Positions 45,437 to 53,542 of a stretch of 53,560 nucleotides of DNA are shown one piece after another. The notes beneath the pieces were generated by a model. It made no database searches. It had not been told where the DNA came from and worked only from the letters and a program-made list of their open reading frames with translations. How positions within the stretch are numbered: position 1 is the first letter of the stretch; every line of letters begins with the position of its first letter. This stretch comes from Anaerolineae bacterium (GTDB lineage: Bacteria > Chloroflexota > Anaerolineae > 4572-78 > J111), in NCBI GenBank assembly GCA_020433805.1, contig JAGRBZ010000010.1:1-53560 (forward strand). Reading direction: 5' to 3'. A program made the position numbers and the translations under genes.

Positions 45437-47365
45437 ATGAATACACTGCTGCCTGAATACACGCCTAAAGACGACGATCAACTCTTTTTTCTACACATCC
45501 CCAAAACAGCCGGTATGACGTTTGGTTTTGTGCTGGATAAGTTTTTTCGCCAAGACCAAATCTATCGCTTCAATTGGGAAGAAAACAGGGCAGAGTTTTT
45601 TACCTTACCGCCCCAGACCTTGGCCAAATATAAATTGATAAGGGGGCACTGTTATTATGATGCAATGCTTAAAGCGTTGCCCCGGCGACCAATTTGTTTA
45701 ACATTACTGCGCCACCCTCTAGAACAGGTTATATCTCACTACTGGCATTTGCATACCAAGCCTCACCATCCAAATTATAAATATGTTTCTCAATGGAGTC
45801 TGGATGAATTTGTTAATGCTAAGGAATTTAGCGATTTCGCTGCCAATATCTACACCCGCTTTATCGGCACCACCTTAAACGCACAGTCATTTAAATCGCT
45901 AACAGAATATCAAGAAGCCAAAACTCAGGAAAGGCTTTTGATTAACCAGAATCATTCAGATACCCTTGCCCTGGCCAAGCAGCGTCTTGCCGAGTTTGCG
46001 ATAGTGGGACTAACGGAGCGCTTTCAAGATACACTCTCTTTGTTGGCCTATACCTTTGGCTGGCCGCCGGTTGTCTCTCCCATTCGCCGGAATGTTGCTG
46101 CCCATCGGCTCACCGTCAATGAGATTGCCCCTGAAATCCGGCAGAAAATCATAACCCTATCCTCGCTCGATCTGAACCTGTATCAATATGCGGTGGAGTT
46201 ATTCGAAGCCCGTTTTTTGCAGATGAGTCAAAACCTTCTTGATCGTTACGGACATCGAAGCGATGCCAGACTATCATACCCGTTATCGAGGAGCGTTATG
46301 CAGCGCTTGCTTGATCAGCATGCCCGGCAACATAAGGCTGATTATGCGCGGCAAACCAAATTTTCCGGCTATAGCGTCACACCCGATGACCAGACCACAC
46401 AGCCCTCATCGATTATGCCAACCGCTGCAAAATCATTGCAAGGCCAACGGGTTCTGATCATCATTCCCGGCACGGTCAGCTATTTCTATGATGCCGAAGG
46501 CCGACGCGTGGCTGAAGCATTACAAGACCTGGGGTGCGAGGTCGCGGTGCATACCCTAACAACGTATCCGGAAGATAGCTACGATTGGTGCTTCTTGATG
46601 AATCTCTCGGAGATTGTGCATGCCCACGGCAATGATATGAAAGGTGTGATGCGCTATGTTCAGAAACTCAAAGGCTGCTGTCGACAAGTGGGTATGATTT
46701 TATTGGAGAGTGCACGCAGCCCCTGGTTTAGAGATTCTTTGAGTTTGATGAAACACGCCAAGCTCAACATCTTATTGGACCTTGGCTTTTACAATCAATA
46801 TCAGCACGCCTCCAGACAGGCCCAAAAGGTCTACCATTTTGTGTTCAACGGCTTGACCCGGTCGGAAAAGAAGACAATTTGTGAGAGCAAATTCATTTCA
46901 GGCTACAGACCCCTGCCGTGGACGTTTGTGGGACATCTGGTGCCGCGCCGATTGAAATTATTGCAGCGCTTGATAGAGGATGTGGATCGACAGGGATTTG
47001 TGTATGTGGTTCATTTTACGCCGGTTACGGAAACAGGGCCTCATCTCAATCAAGCCCAACTGCATGAAGTTTTGTTGCGGACGCGTTATAAGATATGGTG
47101 TTCGCATGTTGACCACGCATATGTGGAGTCAATTCGATTTCGGTTGGCGTTGATGGCGGGAGCCGTGCCGATAAAGGTCAATATGCAGCCGCTTGATATT
47201 ACTGAGCCATTACCGTTTAGTAATTTGATGTTAGACGAGCGCGATTTTGATAAGAAGTTGAAGGCAATGGATTTTGAGGAGACTCAGCATAAGTTTATCC
47301 ACGAATTTAACGCATTGCCACTTCTTGAAACCGGATTACTTGAGGTGTTGAATAAACTGGATTAA
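45437..47365 (+). CDS. Sulfotransferase fused to a glycosyltransferase-like (CgeB-type) domain
   Basis: The 642-residue protein has an N-terminal sulfotransferase (about 14-270): LHIPKTAGMTF (K23, 5'-phosphosulfate loop), RGHCYYDA, TLLRHPLEQVISHYW (R92, S100, 3'-phosphate site). This arrangement is close to the 2-O-sulfotransferase/Sulfotransfer_2 group that sulfates sugars from PAPS. Residues from about 332 (RVLIIIPGTVSYFYDAEGRR) form a second domain with a Rossmann-like start and VYVVHFTPVTETGP...YKIWCSHVDHAYVESIRF...MAGAVPIKV. It resembles GT-B glycosyltransferases of the CgeB or capsule type (weak assignment). If so, one chain adds and sulfates a sugar. No signal peptide is present. It is transcribed alone from a good promoter. 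Confidence 0.8.
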   Translation: MNTLLPEYTPKDDDQLFFLHIPKTAGMTFGFVLDKFFRQDQIYRFNWEENRAEFFTLPPQTLAKYKLIRGHCYYDAMLKALPRRPICLTLLRHPLEQVISHYWHLHTKPHHPNYKYVSQWSLDEFVNAKEFSDFAANIYTRFIGTTLNAQSFKSLTEYQEAKTQERLLINQNHSDTLALAKQRLAEFAIVGLTERFQDTLSLLAYTFGWPPVVSPIRRNVAAHRLTVNEIAPEIRQKIITLSSLDLNLYQYAVELFEARFLQMSQNLLDRYGHRSDARLSYPLSRSVMQRLLDQHARQHKADYARQTKFSGYSVTPDDQTTQPSSIMPTAAKSLQGQRVLIIIPGTVSYFYDAEGRRVAEALQDLGCEVAVHTLTTYPEDSYDWCFLMNLSEIVHAHGNDMKGVMRYVQKLKGCCRQVGMILLESARSPWFRDSLSLMKHAKLNILLDLGFYNQYQHASRQAQKVYHFVFNGLTRSEKKTICESKFISGYRPLPWTFVGHLVPRRLKLLQRLIEDVDRQGFVYVVHFTPVTETGPHLNQAQLHEVLLRTRYKIWCSHVDHAYVESIRFRLALMAGAVPIKVNMQPLDITEPLPFSNLMLDERDFDKKLKAMDFEETQHKFIHEFNALPLLETGLLEVLNKLD

Positions 47366-47398
47366 CGTCTCATTTATTTTAAGACTTATGCAGCGTGT

Positions 47399-47661
47399 AG
47401 AACAATTTGCACAATTCAGTAGATCAAAATTTGAGGAGTGAAGCATCCTCAGATGCCGAACACAGCCGCATCTGAGGATATTGCCTCCTCGAAAATTGGA
47501 TCTACGTTCGTGTCATTGGTAAGAACATGATTGGCAGGATTAGCGGATTAAAAAAATACAGAGAAAAAAATCCGTCAATCCTGCGCATCTGTGTTCTTAA
47601 ATTCGTTGGCTATAATCATGGCGAAAACTCAGAGACACTAACGATCTACTGAAATTGTTCT
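47399..47661. repeat. Fold-back element with AGAACAATT...CAGTAGATC ends
   Basis: The right end, GATCTACTGAAATTGTTCT (47643-47661), pairs with the left end 47399-47425, which has the same sequence with an ~8-bp insertion. A nested hairpin has ATCCTCAGATG (47445-47455) and CATCTGAGGAT (47469-47479), extended by GAGGAG/CTCCTC. This hairpin is about 80 bp downstream of the 45437 gene and could end its transcript. A short AATCCTGC...ATCTGTGTT stretch (about 47575-47600) is of the widespread simple type. No gene is inside. Confidence 0.65.
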
Positions 47662-47710
47662 GTATTTGGTTGGGGCAGAGTTGTGGCGCAAATTGCCAAT
47701 TTGCGCTACG

Positions 47711-48050
47711 AATCCGCGCTGATAGGAATGAATCAGCGCGGTTACAAATGAATCGGCCCGAATTTGAACAGATTAGTGTGGATTTGAACTGATCAGGCCG
47801 GATTTTGAGTGATCGGCGTGGATTTGAACTGATTAGGCTGGATTTTGAGTGATCGGCGTGGATTTTAAGTGATCAGGCCGGATTTTGAGTGATCGGCGCG
47901 GATTTGAACTGATCAGGCCGGATTTTGAGTGATCGGCGCGGATTTGAACTGATCAGGCCGGATTTTGAGTGATCGGCGTGGATTTGAACTGATCGGCGTG
48001 GGTACAAACAAATTAGCTTGGATTTCAACGGATCGGCGCGGATACTAATA
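47711..48050. repeat. 17-unit, 20-bp tandem repeat array
   Basis: Seventeen consecutive 20-bp units start at 47711, each in exact register with no spacer. The best units alternate GATCRGGCCGGATTTTGAGT and GATCGGCGYGGATTTGAACT, giving a 40-bp higher-order period in the middle (47791-47970). The units at both ends are more diverged. There is no plausible coding function: the 20-bp period shifts frame at every unit. The array lies between the sulfotransferase fusion gene and the GT2 gene. Confidence 0.92.
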
Positions 48051-48130
48051 GTATCTAACCAAACGACTTCTTGCATTTTGAGCAAGAAAACGAACCGCTA
48101 AGGCGCAAAGTTCGCCAAGAAAAATTAATA

Positions 48131-48213
48131 GGAGTTACGCACTTGACACCTGCTTATGTCATTTCGTAGCCAAAGGCGGAGAAATCCCTATAGCATCAGT
48201 TTGCAAACTAATA
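48131..48213. repeat. Truncated MITE-like element, GGGATTTCTCG subfamily
   Basis: The left end GGAGTTACGCACTT (48131-48144, preceded by TA) and ATGTCATTTCG...CAAAGGCGGAGAAATCCCTA match the first half of the 16166 and 50394 elements. The right half is missing. Just beyond the break lies the left end of the 48220-48357 element, suggesting a nested insertion followed by deletion. Confidence 0.7.
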
Positions 48214-48219
48214 TGTTTA

Positions 48220-48357
48220 GAAGTTACGCAGTTCAGATTGGTTCAGTCTCCACCTAAGCCTTCAACCGGAGTTCAACCGTTTTACACCTTGATTTAGGCT
48301 TAATTTGATCGTTTAAGACTGAACCAATCTTATGTCTCAGTTCAACTGCGTAACTCA
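48220..48357. repeat. MITE-like element, GATTGGTTCAG subfamily, 138 bp
   Basis: The ends GAAGTTACGCAGTT (48220-48233) and AACTGCGTAACTCA (48344-48357) are inverted with TA at 48218-48219 and 48358-48359. A perfect inner 14-bp pair, AGATTGGTTCAGTC (48235-48248) and GACTGAACCAATCT (48317-48330), distinguishes this subfamily. It lies about 60 bp upstream of the GT2 gene at 48419. Confidence 0.85.
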
Positions 48358-48418
48358 TAATGTTCTCATTTGGGTTTTAATTCTTGGTAATCGCCCGGAG
48401 AGTTAGGGATATGAAATT

Positions 48419-49276
48419 ATGAACAATAATGATCTTCTTTCTGCTCTATCTCGGATATTGGCTGATGATCTGCCGGCACCTATCCGGTCGGCACCGGTTG
48501 GGGTTACCATCGTTATTCCCAATTGGAATCACGAATTTGTTTTGGCCCGGGCCATTCGGTCGGCTCTGGCTGCGGTAAAGGCATTGGCTGAACAGGAGGT
48601 TTCGGCTGAGGTATTGGTTATCGACGACCAGTCACGAGACGGATCGCTAACTTTGTTACGCCAACTGGAAGCACTGTATTTTGATGATGGATTGCGGGTA
48701 TTGGCTTTGTCTCGTAATGTGGGTGTGGTGGCCGTTCGGAGTCGCGCCTTGTTGGAAGCGAGTTATCGGTACATTGTATTTATGGATGCGGATAATGAAC
48801 TTGTGCCGGAAAATATCTATACCTTCTACCGTTCAATCGAACAGACAAATGCCGCTGTCGTTTACGGGAACATCATCCAGCACGGTCTCAACAATGAATA
48901 CCTTAACCTGATGAACAACGAAAGTTTTCAAAATCATATATTCAGAGAAAACTATATTGATACGTTTGCCTTGTATGATCGTTTACAAATTTTTGATAGT
49001 GGCGGCTATGAGGAGAATTTTATTTTGCACGGGCATGAGGATTGGGAGCTGTTTTTGCATCTGGCGGTCGGCGGTCGGCGGCTGGTGTTTGTGCCGGTCG
49101 TCTTTGGCATTTATCACGATATGCCGGCTTCACGGGTGAAAAGTGTACGGGAACCGGCTCATATTCAAGAGAGACAGGCATATTTGGACCGTGTTTTTGA
49201 TCAATTGGGTATCAGGGAAAAACAGTTGCCGAATACCCACCAATTGCGTTATCACCCCGATATTGGGTACATATAA
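48419..49276 (+). CDS. GT2-family glycosyltransferase
   Basis: The 285-residue protein has the GT-A core: GVTIVIPNWNHEFVLARAI, VLVIDDQSRDGS, LSRNVGVVAVRSRAL, FMDADNELVP (DxD equivalent) and HGHEDWELFLHLA (acceptor/catalytic region). It is compact, without a membrane helix, and cytosolic. It is preceded by a MITE-like element and the tandem array rather than by another gene, and followed 15 bp later by an unknown gene, so the pair probably forms a small operon. The ribosome site is poor (AGGG far from the ATG). Donor sugar unknown. Confidence 0.88.
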   Translation: MNNNDLLSALSRILADDLPAPIRSAPVGVTIVIPNWNHEFVLARAIRSALAAVKALAEQEVSAEVLVIDDQSRDGSLTLLRQLEALYFDDGLRVLALSRNVGVVAVRSRALLEASYRYIVFMDADNELVPENIYTFYRSIEQTNAAVVYGNIIQHGLNNEYLNLMNNESFQNHIFRENYIDTFALYDRLQIFDSGGYEENFILHGHEDWELFLHLAVGGRRLVFVPVVFGIYHDMPASRVKSVREPAHIQERQAYLDRVFDQLGIREKQLPNTHQLRYHPDIGYI

Positions 49277-49291
49277 AGCCAGGCATACTCT

Positions 49292-50299
49292 ATGACTACG
49301 GAAACGTTATTTTCGAGCTATCAGCCCATAGAACAATACCTGAGGCTTTTACAGGCTAATCATCAGTGTGACACCCAAGCGGTTGTTAGCATCAAAGCTG
49401 TTGACGCATTTTTGATGAAGCAATTTGCTGCCTATTATCCGGTTAAGCCAACCATTGTTGATGTCGCTGCCGAGTCCACTTTGGGGACGTCAACCATTTT
49501 TTGGCTGGCTCATTCGGGCGTTCAGCAGGTTATTGTACCGTACGATGAAAAGACCCATCTGGATTGGCTATCGTGGCTGCAGAGCGCTAAAAAATCAATG
49601 GCACTGGATAATGACCTGTTAATTTTGCCGCAGGGTGACGCGGATTTATCGAGCCGCTGGCTAGACGTAGAGTCCCGTCTCGATCCCTTATCGCCGCCAC
49701 TCTTTGTCGTGGCCGTACCGGAAATTTGGGCCAATGGCATGAAATCCATTCTTGAGACACTTTTAACCCTGGTTCCCGAGCCGCTTATCTTTCTGTTCCC
49801 CATCGGGGCGATTGGCCGCAGTACCTTGCTGGATGTCGCGCTATCCACGTGTTTACCGAGTTCGCCTTATCAGTTAACCGTAATGCGAGATATAAGTTTT
49901 TTCTTTGCCGGCAGTCAATTAGGCCTCATCTATAAGCGCGATAATCATATCGTTCCTGATATTTTGAGACGGATGGGACAACTGTACGACGGTAACTTTG
50001 ACCTGCTCACATTGCTCGAAAAAAATATTGGCTGGCAGGTTGCCCATCAATCAGAAAAAGTAGCACATATTCAACACGAAACCGTTCCGCTCGTTCCCCC
50101 GCCTTATCCTGAACCGCTTTTGAGCGGGCGCTTGATTCAGCGGGGGTATCGTGCTCTGGTGCCGTCCGGCGTACGACAGAGTCTATGGCATAAGAGTGTG
50201 TCTATGACGACCGGGGTGCGAAACAATTATCACAAAATTATCCCGCTCAAAACCCGATTAGTTTTGCGGGACATCAGGATATTGTTGTTGGGTCGATAA
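49292..50299 (+). CDS. Unknown protein, possibly a degenerate methyltransferase-like Rossmann fold
   Basis: I do not recognise this 335-residue protein with confidence. Residues ~53-75 (PTIVDVAAESTLGTSTIFWL) recall motif I of Methyltransf_24-type enzymes, where a conserved Gly-x-Gly-x-ST follows an acidic beta-strand, but the glycine pattern is poor. VPEPLIFLFPIG and YQLTVMRDISFFFAGSQLGLIYKR could be later strands of a Rossmann-like sheet. The C-terminal 60 residues are basic (RYRALVPSGVRQ style) and could bind a membrane. There is no signal peptide. Its place 15 bp after a GT2 gene suggests a role in the same glycan pathway. Confidence 0.55.
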   Translation: MTTETLFSSYQPIEQYLRLLQANHQCDTQAVVSIKAVDAFLMKQFAAYYPVKPTIVDVAAESTLGTSTIFWLAHSGVQQVIVPYDEKTHLDWLSWLQSAKKSMALDNDLLILPQGDADLSSRWLDVESRLDPLSPPLFVVAVPEIWANGMKSILETLLTLVPEPLIFLFPIGAIGRSTLLDVALSTCLPSSPYQLTVMRDISFFFAGSQLGLIYKRDNHIVPDILRRMGQLYDGNFDLLTLLEKNIGWQVAHQSEKVAHIQHETVPLVPPPYPEPLLSGRLIQRGYRALVPSGVRQSLWHKSVSMTTGVRNNYHKIIPLKTRLVLRDIRILLLGR

Positions 50300-50316
50300 G
50301 GATTGAAAAACAAATA

Positions 50317-50328
50317 ACTTACGCAGTT
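50317..50328. repeat. Isolated end of a MITE-like element
   Basis: ACTTACGCAGTT preceded by TA (50315-50316) matches the shared terminal repeat but has no matching partner before the full element at 50394. It is a solo end or the remnant of a deleted copy. Confidence 0.6.
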
Positions 50329-50393
50329 CTGTCGGGTAATTTGTAATTGGTAACTGGTAATTAGAGACTGGAGATTGAATAACCAATATCTTA

Positions 50394-50530
50394 GAAGTTA
50401 CGCACTTGACACCAGTTTATGTCATTTCGACGCCAAAGGCGGAGAAATCCCTACAGCGTTCGGTTGCAAAAAACTTGCTCAGGGATTTCTCGTCGTTCCT
50501 CCTCGAAATGACATGCCAACTGCGTAAGTC
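50394..50530. repeat. MITE-like element, GGGATTTCTCG subfamily, 137 bp
   Basis: The ends GAAGTTACGCACTT (50394-50407) and CAACTGCGTAAGTC (to 50530) are inverted with TA at 50392-50393 and 50531-50532. The interior shares ATGTCATTTCG, GGCGGAGAAATCCCTACAGC and GGGATTTCTCGTCGTTCCTC with the 16166 element. It sits between convergent genes. Confidence 0.85.
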
Positions 50531-50560
50531 TAACCTATTTTGCGAATTACCTAATTTGCC

Positions 50561-52675
50561 CTATTTCTTATAATTCTTCGCCTCAATCTGAGCCTGGATA
50601 GCCGTAATAAGCACCGTATTGATAACATCATCAACCGACGATCCCCGGCTTAAATCGTTGACCGGTTTGTTCAACCCTTGCAGAATAGGGCCGATGGCAA
50701 TCGCTCCGGTTTCCCGCTGAACCGCTTTGTAGGTGTTGTTGCCGGTATTGAGATCGGGAAAAATCAAGACGGTGGCCTGGCCGCCCACCCGCGAGTCGGG
50801 CATTTTTTTGGCGGCAACACGCGGATCAACCGCCGCATCGTATTGAATTGGCCCTTCAATCAGCAAATCAGGCCGGCGCTCTTGGGCGACCTCAGTCGCT
50901 TTACGTACTTTTTCAACGTCGCGGCCTTTGCCCGATCGGCCCGATGAATAGGACAGCATCGCTACTTTGGGATTGATGCCAAAGGCTAAACCGGTTTCCG
51001 CTGACGATATGGCAATTTCGGCCAACTCCTCGGCTGTGGGGTCGGGGTTAACCGCGCAGTCACCATAGACCAGCACTCTATCTTCCAAGCACATAAAAAA
51101 GACTGATGAGACCACGGAAATGTGCGGCTTGGTTTTGATAAATTGCAGCGCCGGTCGAATGGTATGTTCTGTCGTATTGATTGCGCCGGAAACCATGCCA
51201 TCGGCATCGCCTTTGTAAACCATCATCGTGCCATAATAAGAGCCGTCGGCCATGGTATCGCGCGCCATCTCTAGCGTGATGCCTTTGCTTTTGCGGAGTT
51301 GGTAAAATGTTTCGACATACTCAAAAAATTTTGGCGAGTTAACCGGATCGACGATGGGCACTTTGGAGAGATTGATACGCCGCCCTTGTTTCCGGATAGC
51401 CTGTGCAACCTCAGCCTGGTTGCCGAGCAGGGTGAGATCGACAACTTCCTGCTCGAGTAGAATTTCTGCGGCGTTGAGAATGCGCGGGTCGGTCGATTCG
51501 GGCAGAACGATATGCATCTTGGGCGATTTGGCTTTTTGGATGAGATGATACAAAAACATTCGGGGCGTCATCCCGTGTGTTTTAACACGGGCGATACGCG
51601 CGTCCAGGGCTTTGGTATCAACATACTTTTCAAACAGTTTCAGACTTAAGGCAATTCGGGCCCGATTATCGGCACCGATATAAGTGCGGATCGAGCCGAT
51701 TTTGGTGGCCGTATCATACGTGTCCGTCTTCACACCTAAAATAGGAATAAGGTTGTTTTGGCCCTCTAAAAGGCGGTTCACAGCCGGTGACGGCGTCAAA
51801 TCGCCGGTGAGTAGAATACCGGCCACTTGAGGATAATTTTCTGAAAGATGGGCCTGAAGGGTGCTCAAAATAATGTCGGCGCGATCTCCGGGGGTGATGA
51901 CCAACGCATTCTCTGATAAATGCGGCAGATAATTTTGAATTTGCATCGCCACCACCAGATAGCGATAGGCTTGATTTTCCAACTGATCACCACCAAACAA
52001 AACTTGGGCATGAAGATGATCGGCAATTTCGGCCAGGGTGGGGCTGTCTAAAACTTTATGGGTGGGAATAACGGAGATAAAATGACCCGGATCGGGCAAG
52101 TGGGTTTTGAGTGAGGCAATCAACTCATCCACGTCATCGGGGTCGGCGCGGTTGATGATGGTTCCCAAAATTTGGCAGTCGCGATCCAAAAAGGCCTGGA
52201 TCGCAATGTCAACCGGTGTAACGGCCTCTAGCACAGATCGATTGGCCGCATGTCCCAGCACCAGAATGGGAGCGCCTAAGTTTTTGGCAATTTGAGCGTT
52301 CATATCAAACTCAAACGCCGAACTCTCGCCAACAAAGTCGGAGCCGATGCACAGGACAAAGTCACATTGCTCCTCAAGGGCTTTGTACTTTTGAATAATT
52401 CTGTCTAAGACATCATCATGGCGTCCCTGCCCCAATAGCTCATTAGCCTCGCGGCTGTAAAAGGCAAAGGTGTCCTCATAATTGATATTCAGACCGAAGT
52501 GAGTCAAGATGAGATCAATATTTTTGTCTCGTTTACTCTTGGAACCGTTGCTAATAATCGGGCGAAAAATGCCCACCTTTTTGGTTTTACGAAGCAATAG
52601 TTCGGTGATACCCAGCGATATAAGCGATTTGCCGCAGCGTGATTCGACGGTGGCAATATAGATCGATTTCGTCAT
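50561..52675 (-). CDS. pta: Phosphate acetyltransferase (BioD-like, DRTGG and PTA domains)
   Basis: The 704-residue length and domain order match long-form Pta. An N-terminal P-loop (SRCGKS at 12-17) belongs to the BioD-like domain, a DRTGG domain spans about 220-330, and the catalytic PTA_PTB domain about 375-700 (HIVLPESTDPRI, ADGMVSGAINTTEHTIRPAL, LSYSSGRSGKG, PILQGLNKPVNDLSRG). It interconverts acetyl-CoA plus phosphate and acetyl phosphate plus CoA in the cytosol. An AGGAGG stands upstream of the ATG. No acetate kinase gene is adjacent. It marks the end of the glycan locus. Assignment is secure. Confidence 0.96.
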   Translation of the reverse strand: MTKSIYIATVESRCGKSLISLGITELLLRKTKKVGIFRPIISNGSKSKRDKNIDLILTHFGLNINYEDTFAFYSREANELLGQGRHDDVLDRIIQKYKALEEQCDFVLCIGSDFVGESSAFEFDMNAQIAKNLGAPILVLGHAANRSVLEAVTPVDIAIQAFLDRDCQILGTIINRADPDDVDELIASLKTHLPDPGHFISVIPTHKVLDSPTLAEIADHLHAQVLFGGDQLENQAYRYLVVAMQIQNYLPHLSENALVITPGDRADIILSTLQAHLSENYPQVAGILLTGDLTPSPAVNRLLEGQNNLIPILGVKTDTYDTATKIGSIRTYIGADNRARIALSLKLFEKYVDTKALDARIARVKTHGMTPRMFLYHLIQKAKSPKMHIVLPESTDPRILNAAEILLEQEVVDLTLLGNQAEVAQAIRKQGRRINLSKVPIVDPVNSPKFFEYVETFYQLRKSKGITLEMARDTMADGSYYGTMMVYKGDADGMVSGAINTTEHTIRPALQFIKTKPHISVVSSVFFMCLEDRVLVYGDCAVNPDPTAEELAEIAISSAETGLAFGINPKVAMLSYSSGRSGKGRDVEKVRKATEVAQERRPDLLIEGPIQYDAAVDPRVAAKKMPDSRVGGQATVLIFPDLNTGNNTYKAVQRETGAIAIGPILQGLNKPVNDLSRGSSVDDVINTVLITAIQAQIEAKNYKK

Positions 52676-52892
52676 TGAAGAACCTCCTGAAGTAGTAGTT
52701 CACCATAGCAAGCTTACTCTAAATAAGTTACTTGTCAGTTACAATTACGTGTATAAATGTTTAAGGGAACAACCGTCTCATGTGACATGACCCCCTCAAC
52801 GAGAATATATGACCACCAACTGCTGCTATCTACCTATTGTATCTTCAGAGATGCGGAGAAGAAATTGCATCTCTTGGAAAAAGTGGTAACTT

Positions 52893-52919
52893 TTGATGAT
52901 GAAGCATTCGCTTTATAAT
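52893..52919 (+). promoter_or_regulatory. Candidate promoter of the ferritin-like gene
   Basis: A perfect TATAAT at 52914-52919 lies 30 bp before the GTG start, with TTGATG at 52893-52898 as a possible -35 box (15-bp spacing, short). No other feature is seen in the 52676-52892 part of the divergent region. Confidence 0.45.
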
Positions 52920-52949
52920 ACCATAAACTTTTGATATAAGGAGATCATC

Positions 52950-53375
52950 GTGGATAAACAAACCCTTATCGATCATTTAAATGAAGATCTTGCCGGAGAA
53001 CTGGGTGCCATCATTCAATACATCACCTATGCTGCCAAGGCTACCGGCCCCTATCGTCCCCAACTATCGCAATTCTTCTTAGCCGAAGTGGCCGACGAAC
53101 AAATGCACGCCCAATTTTTAGCCAATAAAATTGTTGCTTTGGGTGGTGAGCCAACCACCTCAGCGCGTCCGGTGCCGGCAGCCGCCACCAATCGTGAAAT
53201 GCTTGAAGCGGTTCTTGCTGCCGAACGTCAAGCAACGAACGACTACAGCCAACGGGCCAAAGAAGCAGAAGAGTTTGGCGATAAAGGCTTGGTTGTTCAG
53301 CTTGAGGATATGGTGCGGGATGAGTCTGGTCATTCGGAAGAAACGGAACGCATTCTGCGCGACTGGCCCCTCTAG
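52950..53375 (+). CDS. Bacterioferritin/ferritin-like diiron protein
   Basis: The 141-residue four-helix protein uses a GTG start with AAGGAG at 52938-52943. All six diiron ligands are visible: E17, E50 and H53 (EQMH), E92 (AERQ), E125 and H128 (ESGH). Its length is slightly under typical bacterioferritin, and the haem-binding Met position is not clearly present. It is therefore better called ferritin-like or bacterioferritin-like. The likely role is iron oxidation/storage or peroxide protection in the cytosol. It stands alone, divergent from pta. Confidence 0.9.
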   Translation: MDKQTLIDHLNEDLAGELGAIIQYITYAAKATGPYRPQLSQFFLAEVADEQMHAQFLANKIVALGGEPTTSARPVPAAATNREMLEAVLAAERQATNDYSQRAKEAEEFGDKGLVVQLEDMVRDESGHSEETERILRDWPL

Positions 53376-53446
53376 CGCGGAAAAATCTATACCATAAAAA
53401 TGGCATTTATAGGTCTTGGTTAGTACTACAACGAGACTTCGCTCTG

Positions 53447-53542
53447 AGAAACCAGGGTTTTAATTTCAGAACTGAAAATATGGGCTTACGTGAGCCGTTT
53501 TTGGCGCAAAATTTATCGAATTGACCGAAAACCCTGGTTTCT
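53447..53542. repeat. Palindromic element with AGAAACCAGGGTTTT ends
   Basis: A perfect 15-bp inverted repeat, AGAAACCAGGGTTTT at 53447-53461 and its complement at 53528-53542, encloses 66 bp. It resembles the AGAAACC/GGTTTCT short repeats seen scattered through some environmental bacterial genomes. It is 71 bp downstream of the ferritin-like gene and unrelated in its ends to the TTACGCAGTT family. Confidence 0.75.

Noticed and set aside
47711..48050. Possible CRISPR array
   Set aside because: The 20-bp units abut each other with no spacers, and no cas gene is present, so it is a tandem repeat.
47873..48085. Minus-strand ORF across the 20-bp repeats
   Set aside because: The frame is open only because the repeat lacks stops; the product is a low-complexity permutation with no ribosome site.
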